A DNA stretch of 25,661 bases from a virus: positions 1 through 25,661 of IMG/VR virus record IMGVR_UViG_3300031629_000069; one strand, written 5' to 3'. A program made the position numbers and the translations under genes. The notes under the pieces are model-generated. The model saw only the letters and a program-made list of their open reading frames with translations, was not told the origin of the DNA and did not search any database. Every line of letters starts with the position of its first letter. Position 1 is the stretch's first letter. Positions 16,713 through 24,240 of the stretch are shown piece after piece.

Positions 16713-17732
16713 ATGGCTGGTCCATTAACACTAAAATCGAGTTCTGCACCTGCGACAGCGGCGAACCTCGAAGGGTTGAGGGAGCTTACTTCTTCTGAAT
16801 TGCGAGATTATGTCTCGTATGCCATTTCGAGTCAGTTCGCTGGAGGCAGTATCGCTTCCGCCTTATTGACTGTTACTACTGGAAGTTTGAGTGGAAGTTT
16901 CGATTCAATCGGAACATTTTCAAACAGAGAAAGAACCCAGGCAGTAGGAACTCACCCAGCAAGTGGCGCAGTAACTACGACTACACATACTTTTGGACAG
17001 AACAACACAATTCCAGCCGGTGGTGCCATAAATCGTCCTATAAGATGGGACGGCAATGACACAGTAGAGTCTACTGATGCTCAGATAAACACTGAAGTGC
17101 TAGACGAAGCAATCGCGGCAATGGTTGGCGAAGATGCTAATACTGTAGGTCAGTATAAGATAGGAACAAGTTCTCCTTCTGGCGGCACTTGGACTGCTCG
17201 TTTCACAATCGCTGAAACGCAAATAGATGGCACAGACGTTAGTTATAAACTGTGGCAGAAAACTGGTGTCACTACTACTCCCGCTACCAACACAAACGCT
17301 CTTATAAAATCGGCAGCTAATGGGCAGTTTAGTGAGATGACCATTGGTAATATACAAGCATTGACTCAAAGGTTTGCTAATCGAATTCTAAGTAGTGGTA
17401 TAGGAACGTATCGTCTTACAACTGGCGTACCAACAGATACTGGTTCATGGACTCAAGTCGGTTCTACAATGACAGACCAGTTGAAGACTATAACAAACGT
17501 AAATTACGTCGGTACCTATAGTGGTGCTTATACAGGCAACTATTCTGGTTCTTATACTGGTTCATATCAAAGGTTTTTTGCAGGATATTTGAACGGTGCT
17601 TATGATGGTTCTTATAGTGGCACATATACTGGTTATTTTACTGGTTATTATGATGGTACTTATGCTGGTGCCACCGTACAATCTGCAAGCTCTACACAAG
17701 AAACAAAAGCATTGTTCATAAGAACTGCTTAA
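16713..17732 (+). CDS. Tail fibre-like protein with C-terminal YxG repeats
   Basis: The 339-residue product has a short N-terminal helix (residues about 18-40, L-R-E-L-T-S-S-E-L-R-D-Y), a Thr/Gly/Ser-rich beta region, and a central conserved part with I-R-W-D-G at about 109-113 and a helix around 125-145. Residues 265-319 consist almost entirely of Tyr-x-Gly-x units (Y-V-G-T, Y-S-G-A, Y-T-G-N, Y-S-G-S and so on), interrupted once by Q-R-F-F-A-G. Repeats of this kind are known in tail fibres of marine T4-like phages and are expected to form a stacked aromatic beta structure at a receptor-facing end. The gene ends with a short non-repetitive tail. It is followed by a promoter and inverted repeat, so it probably closes the fibre operon. 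Confidence 0.82.
   Translation: MAGPLTLKSSSAPATAANLEGLRELTSSELRDYVSYAISSQFAGGSIASALLTVTTGSLSGSFDSIGTFSNRERTQAVGTHPASGAVTTTTHTFGQNNTIPAGGAINRPIRWDGNDTVESTDAQINTEVLDEAIAAMVGEDANTVGQYKIGTSSPSGGTWTARFTIAETQIDGTDVSYKLWQKTGVTTTPATNTNALIKSAANGQFSEMTIGNIQALTQRFANRILSSGIGTYRLTTGVPTDTGSWTQVGSTMTDQLKTITNVNYVGTYSGAYTGNYSGSYTGSYQRFFAGYLNGAYDGSYSGTYTGYFTGYYDGTYAGATVQSASSTQETKALFIRTA
17505..17669 (+). repeat. Coding tandem repeat, Tyr-x-Gly-x
   Basis: About 13 units of a 12-base codon pattern (TAT/TAC-NNN-GGN-NNN) within the fibre gene. Codons vary at the third and at the x positions, so it is conserved at the protein level rather than a simple microsatellite. Confidence 0.85.
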
Positions 17733-17739
17733 TAAGTGA

Positions 17740-17747
17740 TATAAATA
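17740..17747 (+). promoter_or_regulatory. Late promoter octamer before the helical protein gene
   Basis: Exact TATAAATA in the 67-base gap after the fibre gene. Predicted start near 17753 and leader of about 47 bases; AGGA at 17790-17793 precedes the ATG at 17800. It overlaps the left arm of an inverted repeat. Confidence 0.7.
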
Positions 17748-17783
17748 TACGGTGAAGCATATAAAGTGCGACCCGTATATTTA
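17742..17783. repeat. 11-base inverted repeat overlapping the late promoter
   Basis: Arms TAAATATACGG (17742-17752) and CCGTATATTTA (17773-17783) are exact reverse complements with a 20-base spacer. In a read-through transcript this would be a hairpin without a strong U-tract; as DNA it could be an operator-like site. Function unknown. Confidence 0.7.
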
Positions 17784-17799
17784 ATTTATAGGATATATT

Positions 17800-18255
17800 A
17801 TGAAAGATTCAACCTCCGATGACCTTATACCTAAGTATAGACATCCTTACTTCCTAGACAAATCCGTTCGCTCCATGAAAGCAGAAATTCTGGTTGCGGG
17901 TGAATATCAAGAATGCATTATCAATGCAGGTGCACCAGAAACTGGTTATGTCAATGCTGACTATGACGCAATCATGGAGGAGTACGGTGAAGAAGAACTT
18001 GATAGATTAACTGCACTAGTAAATGATATTGAATCAGAAAAACTAGAGAGGCATGAAGAGCAGAAGACAATCCGCCTTAACAGAATGAAGCAAGAGACTT
18101 TATTCAACATTAAATTGGAAGCATTTGAAATTGAAATTGTTAAGAATTCAAAAAATAAAGAATTAAAAAAGCTAATACGAAAAGCAAAAACTCCAATTGA
18201 AGTACAAGCATACGCAACTATTCTTATACAGAGAGAAATGGATACTCATGAGTAG
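17800..18255 (+). CDS. Uncharacterised charged helical protein
   Basis: The 151-residue product is not recognised. Its first part contains P-K-Y-R-H-P-Y-F-L-D and I-I-N-A-G-A-P-E-T-G-Y; residues about 55-150 are highly charged helix (E-E-Y-G-E-E-E-L-D-R-L, then R-L-N-R-M-K-Q-E-T-L-F and a Lys-rich stretch K-N-K-E-L-K-K-L-I-R-K) with likely coiled coil. There is no membrane segment or known catalytic motif. It has its own late promoter and overlaps the following glycosyltransferase gene by eight bases, suggesting a two-gene unit. An assembly or attachment helper for the nearby fibre, or a partner for the glycosyltransferase, are both possible; neither is shown. Confidence 0.82.
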   Translation: MKDSTSDDLIPKYRHPYFLDKSVRSMKAEILVAGEYQECIINAGAPETGYVNADYDAIMEEYGEEELDRLTALVNDIESEKLERHEEQKTIRLNRMKQETLFNIKLEAFEIEIVKNSKNKELKKLIRKAKTPIEVQAYATILIQREMDTHE

Positions 18256-18937
18256 GGGCTATATATATGTGGCTTCCTTCAGGAAAGAATACTACAATGC
18301 TGCCAAAATTTCTGCTGAATCTTTATTAGAATTTTATCCTGATGCTCAAATAACTCTGGTCACACAGGCAGAATGGGTAGAACCCACCGACATTGAACTG
18401 TTCAGTACGATCATAACAGAAGATGTACCAACAGATAATAGAGCCAAGCTATGGGCGTTATCACGCACCCCATATGATGTTACAATGTACATCGATGCGG
18501 ACACCTATATTCAAAGCGAGGATATAGAACATGTGTTTGATTTTATTGGTGATAATGATATCATCTTTACTAGAAACAGACCTTACAACTCCAAAATAAC
18601 CAAGTTGAATGACACTGAAGAGATGATCTATCACTGTGGTATTTTTGTTTATCGCAAGAATGACACGATGAAATATCTAACAGATGATTGGTATAAGCAA
18701 TACTTAATACAAATTACACCAGAGTATGATGTCAGTCCTTATCCAGAAAAAGTAAAACCATGGGACACATTTACTATGTGGTGGCTACTGAATAAGACAG
18801 CACATAAATATTCGGTTAAAGTTGGAGAGTTTCCTGCGCCGGATGCAAGGTGGAATTTTTGTATGGGTCAGAAGCCAGAAGAACTTGATGGTCAAGAAAT
18901 AGTAATTACACACTATAGAATGAAGCACCAACACTAG
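18248..18937 (+). CDS. Glycosyltransferase, DxD (GT-A fold) type
   Basis: From the ATG at 18248 the product has 229 residues. The nucleotide-sugar metal-binding motif is M-Y-I-D-A-D-T-Y with D83 and D85, preceded by a region that reads as GT-A strands (G-Y-I-Y-V-A-S, then A-Q-I-T-L-V-T-Q). A late W-D-T-F segment and H-Y near the C-terminus fit the acceptor and metal-ligand positions of family-8-like transferases. I chose 18248 rather than the in-frame ATG at 18197 because the longer form adds a non-homologous extension deep inside the upstream gene. It differs from the minus-strand transferases (DAD rather than DLD, no K-W-G-x-K-Y start). Its stop shares a CTAG palindrome with the stop of the convergent oxygenase gene. 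Confidence 0.85.
   Translation: MSRGYIYVASFRKEYYNAAKISAESLLEFYPDAQITLVTQAEWVEPTDIELFSTIITEDVPTDNRAKLWALSRTPYDVTMYIDADTYIQSEDIEHVFDFIGDNDIIFTRNRPYNSKITKLNDTEEMIYHCGIFVYRKNDTMKYLTDDWYKQYLIQITPEYDVSPYPEKVKPWDTFTMWWLLNKTAHKYSVKVGEFPAPDARWNFCMGQKPEELDGQEIVITHYRMKHQH
18934..18937. other. CTAG palindrome giving both convergent genes their stop codons
   Basis: Bases 18935-18937 are the TAG stop of the + strand glycosyltransferase and the complement of 18934-18936 is the TAG stop of the - strand oxygenase. The two genes overlap tail to tail by four bases, so no intergenic terminator can exist here. Confidence 0.95.
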
Positions 18938-19572
18938 CCTTCTATGTCTTCTATCATCATCTCCCACATATCTTTATGTGGAATAACAAATCCCAGAGTC
19001 TGTCTAGGAGAGTCTGAGCCTGCACAATGCCAGTAGTGTAAGTCCTCAGACTCTTTTTTGCCACCATAATAACCTACTTTACAAGACCATCCTATTGTGT
19101 CTTTCATGGTTATAATTTCTTTCGTCACCGAGTCACGATACCGGAAGAATCCTTTTCCATCTGGGCTGTGACTTATTAGAATATTATATCCCGGACAGTC
19201 CCAGTTGTTATGCCATCCCATGAATCCACCAGTTGGATAATAAACATGTACTGCATTGAACTTAGCACCAAGAAACTCCAGAAGTTCGTCACATAGTTCA
19301 GCCGATTTGTTTCTAAACTTAACTGGCACGAGTGGAGTATATTGAAAATCTGTCACTAGTGCGACTTCTGGAATTCCACCGTGTGAGTCTTTCATCACTG
19401 ATTCTAGATACTCAGTTGATGTCGCGCTTGCTAAAGTATGTCCCTCTATTCTTTTTTCATCGATTGGCAGTTTTAATCTTCCGTGACCGAAGTTCACAGC
19501 TTGGTCAAACCATTTTGTATATTCATCTAGTATGACAAGCAGTTCGGGAGACATTTTCTTTAATAGTCTCAT
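18934..19572 (-). CDS. 2OG-Fe(II) oxygenase-like protein
   Basis: The 212-residue product resembles phage 2-oxoglutarate/Fe(II)-dependent oxygenases, which hydroxylate proteins, sugars or small molecules. The first ligand region is Y-Y-P-T-G-G-F-M-G-W-H-N-N-W-D with H121; the expected HxD appears as H121-N-N123. The distal part is Y-W-H-C-A-G with H182, then P-R-Q-T-L-G-F with R190 as the likely 2OG-binding arginine. A double-stranded beta-helix core is suggested by the strands between (Y-N-I-L-I-S-H-S, G-F-F-R-Y-R-D). It is the last gene of the minus-strand operon and begins in the TAATG overlap with the methyltransferase gene. Substrate is unknown; context suggests modification of a glycan or virion protein. 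HxN could mean altered metal binding. Confidence 0.78.
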   Translation of the reverse strand: MRLLKKMSPELLVILDEYTKWFDQAVNFGHGRLKLPIDEKRIEGHTLASATSTEYLESVMKDSHGGIPEVALVTDFQYTPLVPVKFRNKSAELCDELLEFLGAKFNAVHVYYPTGGFMGWHNNWDCPGYNILISHSPDGKGFFRYRDSVTKEIITMKDTIGWSCKVGYYGGKKESEDLHYWHCAGSDSPRQTLGFVIPHKDMWEMMIEDIEG

Positions 19573-20267
19573 TAGAAGAATCCTTCTCGTTGACCTATAA
19601 TCATAAATCGGTCATATTCTTTCTTGCCATCCCACGAGTAGTATGTCTGTTTCTTTGTTCCTTCAAACCCAACTTCATCAATTCCGACTTGTTCTTTGAG
19701 ATCATCTAGACTACTCACGCAGTTAATACCGTACATCTCTTCAACCACGTTTGAATTCTGCACGGCTAGTATTGCCTGTGGATTCTTAGTGGTTAGTTCT
19801 TTCAATGGATACATCTGCTCCGTACATATACAGATAACTAAGTCAACATCAATTTTATTCAGATTATCAAACTCAAATGGAACATCTAGATTCCAGTGAC
19901 GTATGTTGATGAACTTTTCCTGTGCGTAGTGTTTGTGAAAAATCTTTGATAGTTCAATTGACTCTTCATCAATGTCTACTAGATGCAATTGTGCAACATC
20001 AAGATTCTCGCATAGTAGTGGTACGAGTGGAATACCTAACCAAGAGTTGAGTATCAACACACGCAATGATCCAGTCTTGGCGTAATACTCTTCAATATAC
20101 TTTTGCACTTCCTCTACTAGCCAAGTAGATGCTTCCATATTGTTGGCGTCAAGAGATTGTCTGAAATCAGTTAACTTATGTGGCATCTTTGCTTCAATCA
20201 CGGAGAGACCTTCTCCCCAGTTCTTGAAGTTATTCAGAAAATTGTAGTTTAAATTAGAACTTGACAT
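19572..20267 (-). CDS. Class I SAM-dependent methyltransferase-like protein
   Basis: From the chosen ATG at 20267 the product has 231 residues. Motif I is degenerate: L-R-V-L-I-L-N-S-W-L-G-I-P at residues 68-80 lacks the usual G-x-G-x-G. The acidic residue after strand 2 is present (L-H-L-V-D-I-D, D98), followed by a helix, then N-I-R-H-W-N-L-D-V-P and a strand-4 segment V-D-L-V-I-C-I-C-T-E-Q-M. This is a Rossmann methyltransferase layout as found in marine T4-like phages. A longer reading to 20324 would add a hydrophobic leader inside the upstream gene and was rejected; the shorter start has GTGAAG just upstream and overlaps the preceding gene by 14 bases. Methyl acceptor unknown; a sugar is plausible among glycosyltransferases. 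Confidence 0.75.
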   Translation of the reverse strand: MSSSNLNYNFLNNFKNWGEGLSVIEAKMPHKLTDFRQSLDANNMEASTWLVEEVQKYIEEYYAKTGSLRVLILNSWLGIPLVPLLCENLDVAQLHLVDIDEESIELSKIFHKHYAQEKFINIRHWNLDVPFEFDNLNKIDVDLVICICTEQMYPLKELTTKNPQAILAVQNSNVVEEMYGINCVSSLDDLKEQVGIDEVGFEGTKKQTYYSWDGKKEYDRFMIIGQREGFF

Positions 20268-20931
20268 CTTCACTTTTCCCCATTGAGTCAAAAATACATA
20301 TGTAAGGCAGATCACGATACACATGCTTCTCTGTGTCGTGTGGATAAATATATCCCTGATTGAAGCTGTAGACCCAACCTATGGGAAACAGTTTCATCTT
20401 TACTATTCTGCGGTTGTAAAAGAAGTTATCTAGACCACGATAATACCATAATATTTGTGACTTGTACTTATTAAAATAATCGAATATCTCACTACTATTT
20501 AGACTGTCATTCCATCTAAGAACAGATGAGTTTAAGTCTGTATATTTGTGTTTGATATGTCGGGTGTCTTTGAATTGTGTTTCTAGGTCGTGCCAGAATG
20601 TCTTCACGAAGCACAGACTGTCATCACATGGATAGTTCACAATATCATCAATGTTCTTCTGTAGAATAACGTCCAGGTCAAAGAACAACTTTTCACCTTT
20701 CTGTGTCACAATGTCCTCATCAAAAAGATACATTTTATTCCACCACTTTACTAGTTTGTTGCCAGCAGGGAACGCAAGAATTTTTATATCTTCATGTATG
20801 TCTTTTGCATCTTCTGTTAGACAGTGTAATACAAAATCGCAACTTATGTGTTGCTTGCACGTTTCATATAGCTGATTCACATGAGAAGCAACATACTTGT
20901 TGCCCCATTTAACGGTATAGATATTCAACAT
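20254..20931 (-). CDS. Glycosyltransferase, DLD type (paralogue 4)
   Basis: The 225-residue product has the GT-A pattern shared by the minus-strand set: Y-T-V-K-W-G-N-K-Y near the N-terminus, the metal-binding F-F-D-L-D-V-I-L-Q with D85 and D87, then D-L-N-S-S-V-L-R-W, G-L-D-N-F-F-Y-N-R-R and G-W-V-Y-S-F-N-Q-G near the C-terminus. It is expected to transfer a sugar from a nucleotide-sugar donor in the cytoplasm; donor and acceptor cannot be deduced. It is separated from the upstream transferase gene by one base and overlaps the methyltransferase gene by 14. Its length equals a bare catalytic domain, with no extra binding module. Confidence 0.85.
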   Translation of the reverse strand: MLNIYTVKWGNKYVASHVNQLYETCKQHISCDFVLHCLTEDAKDIHEDIKILAFPAGNKLVKWWNKMYLFDEDIVTQKGEKLFFDLDVILQKNIDDIVNYPCDDSLCFVKTFWHDLETQFKDTRHIKHKYTDLNSSVLRWNDSLNSSEIFDYFNKYKSQILWYYRGLDNFFYNRRIVKMKLFPIGWVYSFNQGYIYPHDTEKHVYRDLPYICIFDSMGKSEDVKF

Positions 20932-20932
20932 A

Positions 20933-21745
20933 TTATCGCCAGTGTGCCAATAGTTCTGGATTTACTAAGTCATCTTGTTTAGTGCTTCCGCGACTTGCAT
21001 CTTCAAACGGTAGAAGATCAATGTTGAAAACACATACGATGCAATTAGGTCTGTACTTCTCAATAGTTAAATCATCTTCATCCCAAGATCGACCTCTATT
21101 CCAAGAGTATGCCATCCAAGATGGAAAGTGATCCCATAGATTCTCACCATATCTACCCCACTTCCAAGAGTGATAGTTGTCAGTGCCATCTGTGTATGTG
21201 AACCATATCTTTTCTTGATTTTCTAGTACGTCTTCCCATATACATTCACACTGATCATCTGACCACACTTTACATGAGCCATTTGTATATGCTCCATGTG
21301 ATAGTTTGAATCTTCTTGTTTTCATTGGTCTTGGATCTTGCCAATGGGATTGCATCTTTGTAGGTCTTTCCATATTATATGTAATTATAGGAGTTAGATC
21401 GCCTTGAATAATTACGTCCAAATCGAAAAATATGAAGCGACCGCTAGGTTTGTCAGGAGCAAAATTATGACTATTAAACACAAAAGTTTTTGCTCTGTCC
21501 CAACACCTTGCCATTCCGTACTTAAAATCTTCCGCACCAAACCAATACTTAGGATGAATATTAGGAATATCAGGAAAATCGATAATAGTAACATCGTCAT
21601 CTATACCTTCTGCGTCATCAGTATAGCAATAGAAATGAAAGTCAAATTGACTTGGTATATTTCTTTTTGCCATCTCTTTTAATTTGTTTACAAAGTGAGG
21701 ACCATATTTAGTTCCCCACTTAGCGCATACCACATTAACTCTCAT
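20933..21745 (-). CDS. Glycosyltransferase, DLD type (paralogue 3)
   Basis: The 270-residue product shares the set's layout: V-C-A-K-W-G-T-K-Y at the start, I-H-P-K-Y-W-F-G at about 63-70, C-W-D-R-A-K at 81-86, then F-F-D-L-D-V-I-I-Q-G-D with D108 and D110. Later blocks are G-T-D-N-Y-H-S-W and W-M-A-Y-S-W-N-R-G. H-P-K-Y-W-F-G and C-W-D-R-A-K are also in the 832-residue fusion, making the two each other's closest relatives here. It differs in having Y-T-N-G-S-C-K-V-W where the others have N-S-S-V-x-x-W. Its ATG overlaps the stop of the fusion gene by four bases (ATGA), the usual sign of coupled translation. Confidence 0.86.
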   Translation of the reverse strand: MRVNVVCAKWGTKYGPHFVNKLKEMAKRNIPSQFDFHFYCYTDDAEGIDDDVTIIDFPDIPNIHPKYWFGAEDFKYGMARCWDRAKTFVFNSHNFAPDKPSGRFIFFDLDVIIQGDLTPIITYNMERPTKMQSHWQDPRPMKTRRFKLSHGAYTNGSCKVWSDDQCECIWEDVLENQEKIWFTYTDGTDNYHSWKWGRYGENLWDHFPSWMAYSWNRGRSWDEDDLTIEKYRPNCIVCVFNIDLLPFEDASRGSTKQDDLVNPELLAHWR

Positions 21746-24240
21746 TTACATTTTCCACAGTTCTGTACGCATACATTCAGAGGTCTTCTTTTAAGTTGTT
21801 CGCTCACATTTTGAAAGTCACTGTTATCTAACACCTCGCCCACAGTGAAGTTAGCAAGACTATTATAACGCATATTGAATGGATAGTCAATAGGATGATA
21901 AGGTAAAAATTTATTCTCCATAACATCTCTCGCAATAAATGCACACGGAGATGCCACACTGTTGCTACTCACATAAAAATATCCACTCTTTCTTGCATCA
22001 CACCACACAGGATCTTTCTCTTTCATCTTGGGCTTCACTGTTCTGATTTCATCGGTATGTCTAAATGATTTCAGTGTATTGAAGTCTACTGGTATGTCTT
22101 TGTGTATGATAGTCTGTATCTTTTCTTCTGTCTCTGTCTGTTGTTTAGGTGCCACGACTTCAATTGTGTCCACATAATCGTATGTACCGGACGCAAAGGT
22201 CTGTAGATGTACAGTCACCTTTTTCTCCTTGAAGTATTTGCATATAGCCTCAAACTGCATACAGTTGACAGGATCAGTTATCTCGCACATGAATGTTACC
22301 CACGATACATTATAGCTGTCAAATATGTTTCTGATAGTCTTTAAGGTATGCTCATACCCGTCTACAAATATATCATTGAACTCAATGCCGCTATCGTTCT
22401 GCCTAGTTGATAGCTGAATCAATGCACCATTTGGCGCGCCATCTTCATATAGACCCCTGTAGAGATCACTGTACTGCTCACCATGCATCGAGAAGTATTT
22501 TATGAGTGTGTTACTATCATCATCTTTCTGATTAAGTATGGTTAATAGTTCTTCTTTGGGCATGATGTTATATAGACGTTCAAAGACTTGTTCATAGTCT
22601 TCTTTATAGAACAGTTCTTTTAGATAATCCATATAATATTTCTTATACAGACTTTGAATCTCTGACTCAGATGAGTCCCAAAATATTCTCTGTATGCCAA
22701 ACTTGGAGATATTGTCCATGTAGTCTTTCTTTATCGCGGGAAGGGTGTTCTTATTCCAGAGTCTACGATATAGGGCAAGACATTGTAACCTGCTTATGTT
22801 CCAGAAATATCTCACAATACCATGTTCTTTTGCTTCATCAGCTACTACGTCATGCATTTTGACAATGTATCTACTTTTGTATATACCGTATATTTCTTCA
22901 GCGGTCTTATTCCAGTATAGTGATTGATCACCTTTCTGTATGTGATCATCATCTGGAAAGTCAGAACAGAATTTGAGATGCATCGAAAGCATATCACCAG
23001 ACTCATATAGTTCTTGTATCTGTGGTCGGTGATGTTTCTGAATCTGTTTTATAAATTTAATATCGGATATTTCACGCTCAAGTTCTGGAATATCTTTCTT
23101 GATGGTTGTGACTGTGCCTAGTAGTTGTGACTGTAACTCTGGAAAGTCTCCCATAAACTTATCAGCAAGAGATGCTAGGTCATTTTCGCTCAGTAGTTTC
23201 TCAATGTCTGCAATCACCTCAGAATTCATGTAGTTCTTTTCTAGATCAGAATCGTCAAGTGATGAGAATCCAAGCCACTCTTTCAGTGTGGCGAATTTGG
23301 TTGAGTATTGCAGCCAGTCATTATGTAGACTTGGCAAGTCTTTCTGAAATTTAGCTTGCAGAGTATCGTAGTCCGAATTGCGGAGAAGTGCTTTCACCTT
23401 TTCAGTGTGTTTATTGTGTGTGAAAAAGTTAGATGGAAACTTAGGCAGCCATAGATTCTCAAACTCATCTTTGCCATGCCAATGAATTAGCAGATTGTAG
23501 TTCTTTAATTCATGTGGCTTTACACCAATGGTATTCTTGCCCCTCACATCGACATTGAACAAGGCAAACTTAGCCTTCTCTCTGTACAATTTCTCTGTTA
23601 AGTCTTCTGGATACTGCTGTCCTCTATTATAAGAGTACACCCAATCAGCGGGCAAGAAGCTCCAGTAGTTATCTCCAACTACATCGTGTTCTCTGTAAGG
23701 ATAATAATTGTCGGTGCCTTTGAAGAAGGTTTGGAATACAGTATCTTTATGTTTCAGCACATCATTATAAATCTTTTCACCTTGATCGGTGCACCATAAC
23801 ATGACGCTAGAGTTGTACAGTGATCCACGTACATCCGTGAAACGTCTGTCTCGCAACACTTCAGGATTCTCCCAATTAGAATAAATCATGTGGGGAGATT
23901 TGGCTAGCTCGTCTATTTCATCGATGTTGTTTTGGATGATAATGTCGAGGTCTAAATAGCAGAATGGACCTTTTGTCTTTAGCCATATATGAGAGTTGAG
24001 TACTAGAAACTTGGCTCTGTCCCAACAGTGATTCTCTCTACCGAACCAGTATTTTGGATGTAGGGGGTTTACGTCTGGTATAGATCGTACTGTGATGTGT
24101 TTATTAAGCCCAGCGGGCTCATCCGTATAGCATACGAATTTGAAACGCTTTGAATAATTGCGTTTGATCATTCCATGAAGGTTGTTTACATAATCAGGGG
24201 AGTACTTGTTGCCCCATTTCATGCAGATAAAGTGCATCAT
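21742..24240 (-). CDS. Glycosyltransferase fused to helical repeats and a cysteine-less radical-SAM/SPASM-like domain
   Basis: The 832-residue product has three parts. Residues 1-265 are a DLD transferase (C-M-K-W-G-N-K-Y, H-P-K-Y-W-F-G, C-W-D-R-A-K, D97/D99, N-S-S-V-M-L-W, G-T-D-N-Y-Y, W-V-Y-S-Y-N-R-G). Residues 280-600 are helical and repetitive. Residues 604-832 look like a shortened radical-SAM protein: strand A-L-I-Q-L-S-T-R, then Q614-x3-G618-x2-F621 where CX3CX2C is expected, a strand F-M-C-E-I-T-D-P (650-657) in the place of the G-E motif, V-T-V-H-L-Q-T, and a SPASM-like end with C747, C766, C824, C828 and C831. C747-x13-S-x4-C766 fits the SPASM entry motif except for Gly to Ser. The SAM cluster appears lost, so the module is probably non-catalytic or binding. 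The ATG at 24240 lies inside the upstream transferase gene, overlapping it by 47 bases. Confidence 0.85.
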   Translation of the reverse strand: MMHFICMKWGNKYSPDYVNNLHGMIKRNYSKRFKFVCYTDEPAGLNKHITVRSIPDVNPLHPKYWFGRENHCWDRAKFLVLNSHIWLKTKGPFCYLDLDIIIQNNIDEIDELAKSPHMIYSNWENPEVLRDRRFTDVRGSLYNSSVMLWCTDQGEKIYNDVLKHKDTVFQTFFKGTDNYYPYREHDVVGDNYWSFLPADWVYSYNRGQQYPEDLTEKLYREKAKFALFNVDVRGKNTIGVKPHELKNYNLLIHWHGKDEFENLWLPKFPSNFFTHNKHTEKVKALLRNSDYDTLQAKFQKDLPSLHNDWLQYSTKFATLKEWLGFSSLDDSDLEKNYMNSEVIADIEKLLSENDLASLADKFMGDFPELQSQLLGTVTTIKKDIPELEREISDIKFIKQIQKHHRPQIQELYESGDMLSMHLKFCSDFPDDDHIQKGDQSLYWNKTAEEIYGIYKSRYIVKMHDVVADEAKEHGIVRYFWNISRLQCLALYRRLWNKNTLPAIKKDYMDNISKFGIQRIFWDSSESEIQSLYKKYYMDYLKELFYKEDYEQVFERLYNIMPKEELLTILNQKDDDSNTLIKYFSMHGEQYSDLYRGLYEDGAPNGALIQLSTRQNDSGIEFNDIFVDGYEHTLKTIRNIFDSYNVSWVTFMCEITDPVNCMQFEAICKYFKEKKVTVHLQTFASGTYDYVDTIEVVAPKQQTETEEKIQTIIHKDIPVDFNTLKSFRHTDEIRTVKPKMKEKDPVWCDARKSGYFYVSSNSVASPCAFIARDVMENKFLPYHPIDYPFNMRYNSLANFTVGEVLDNSDFQNVSEQLKRRPLNVCVQNCGKCK

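Noticed and set aside
17505-17669. CRISPR-like or non-coding tandem array
   Set aside because: The 12-base periodicity is the codon image of a Tyr-x-Gly-x protein repeat in an intact frame, without conserved DNA repeats and unique spacers.
18197-18247. Longer start for the plus-strand transferase
   Set aside because: It would overlap the upstream gene by 59 bases in another frame and adds a non-family N-terminus before the conserved G-Y-I-Y-V-A-S strand.
18803-18810. CATAAATA on the plus strand
   Set aside because: Reads into the convergent minus-strand island with no plus-strand gene to serve; treated as chance.
20268-20324. Longer start for the methyltransferase with a hydrophobic leader
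   Set aside because: The leader is just the reverse-strand end of the transferase gene in another frame; a signal peptide on a cytoplasmic methyltransferase is unlikely.
20343-20350. GATAAATA on the plus strand
   Set aside because: Inside a minus-strand transferase gene and not upstream of any plus-strand gene.
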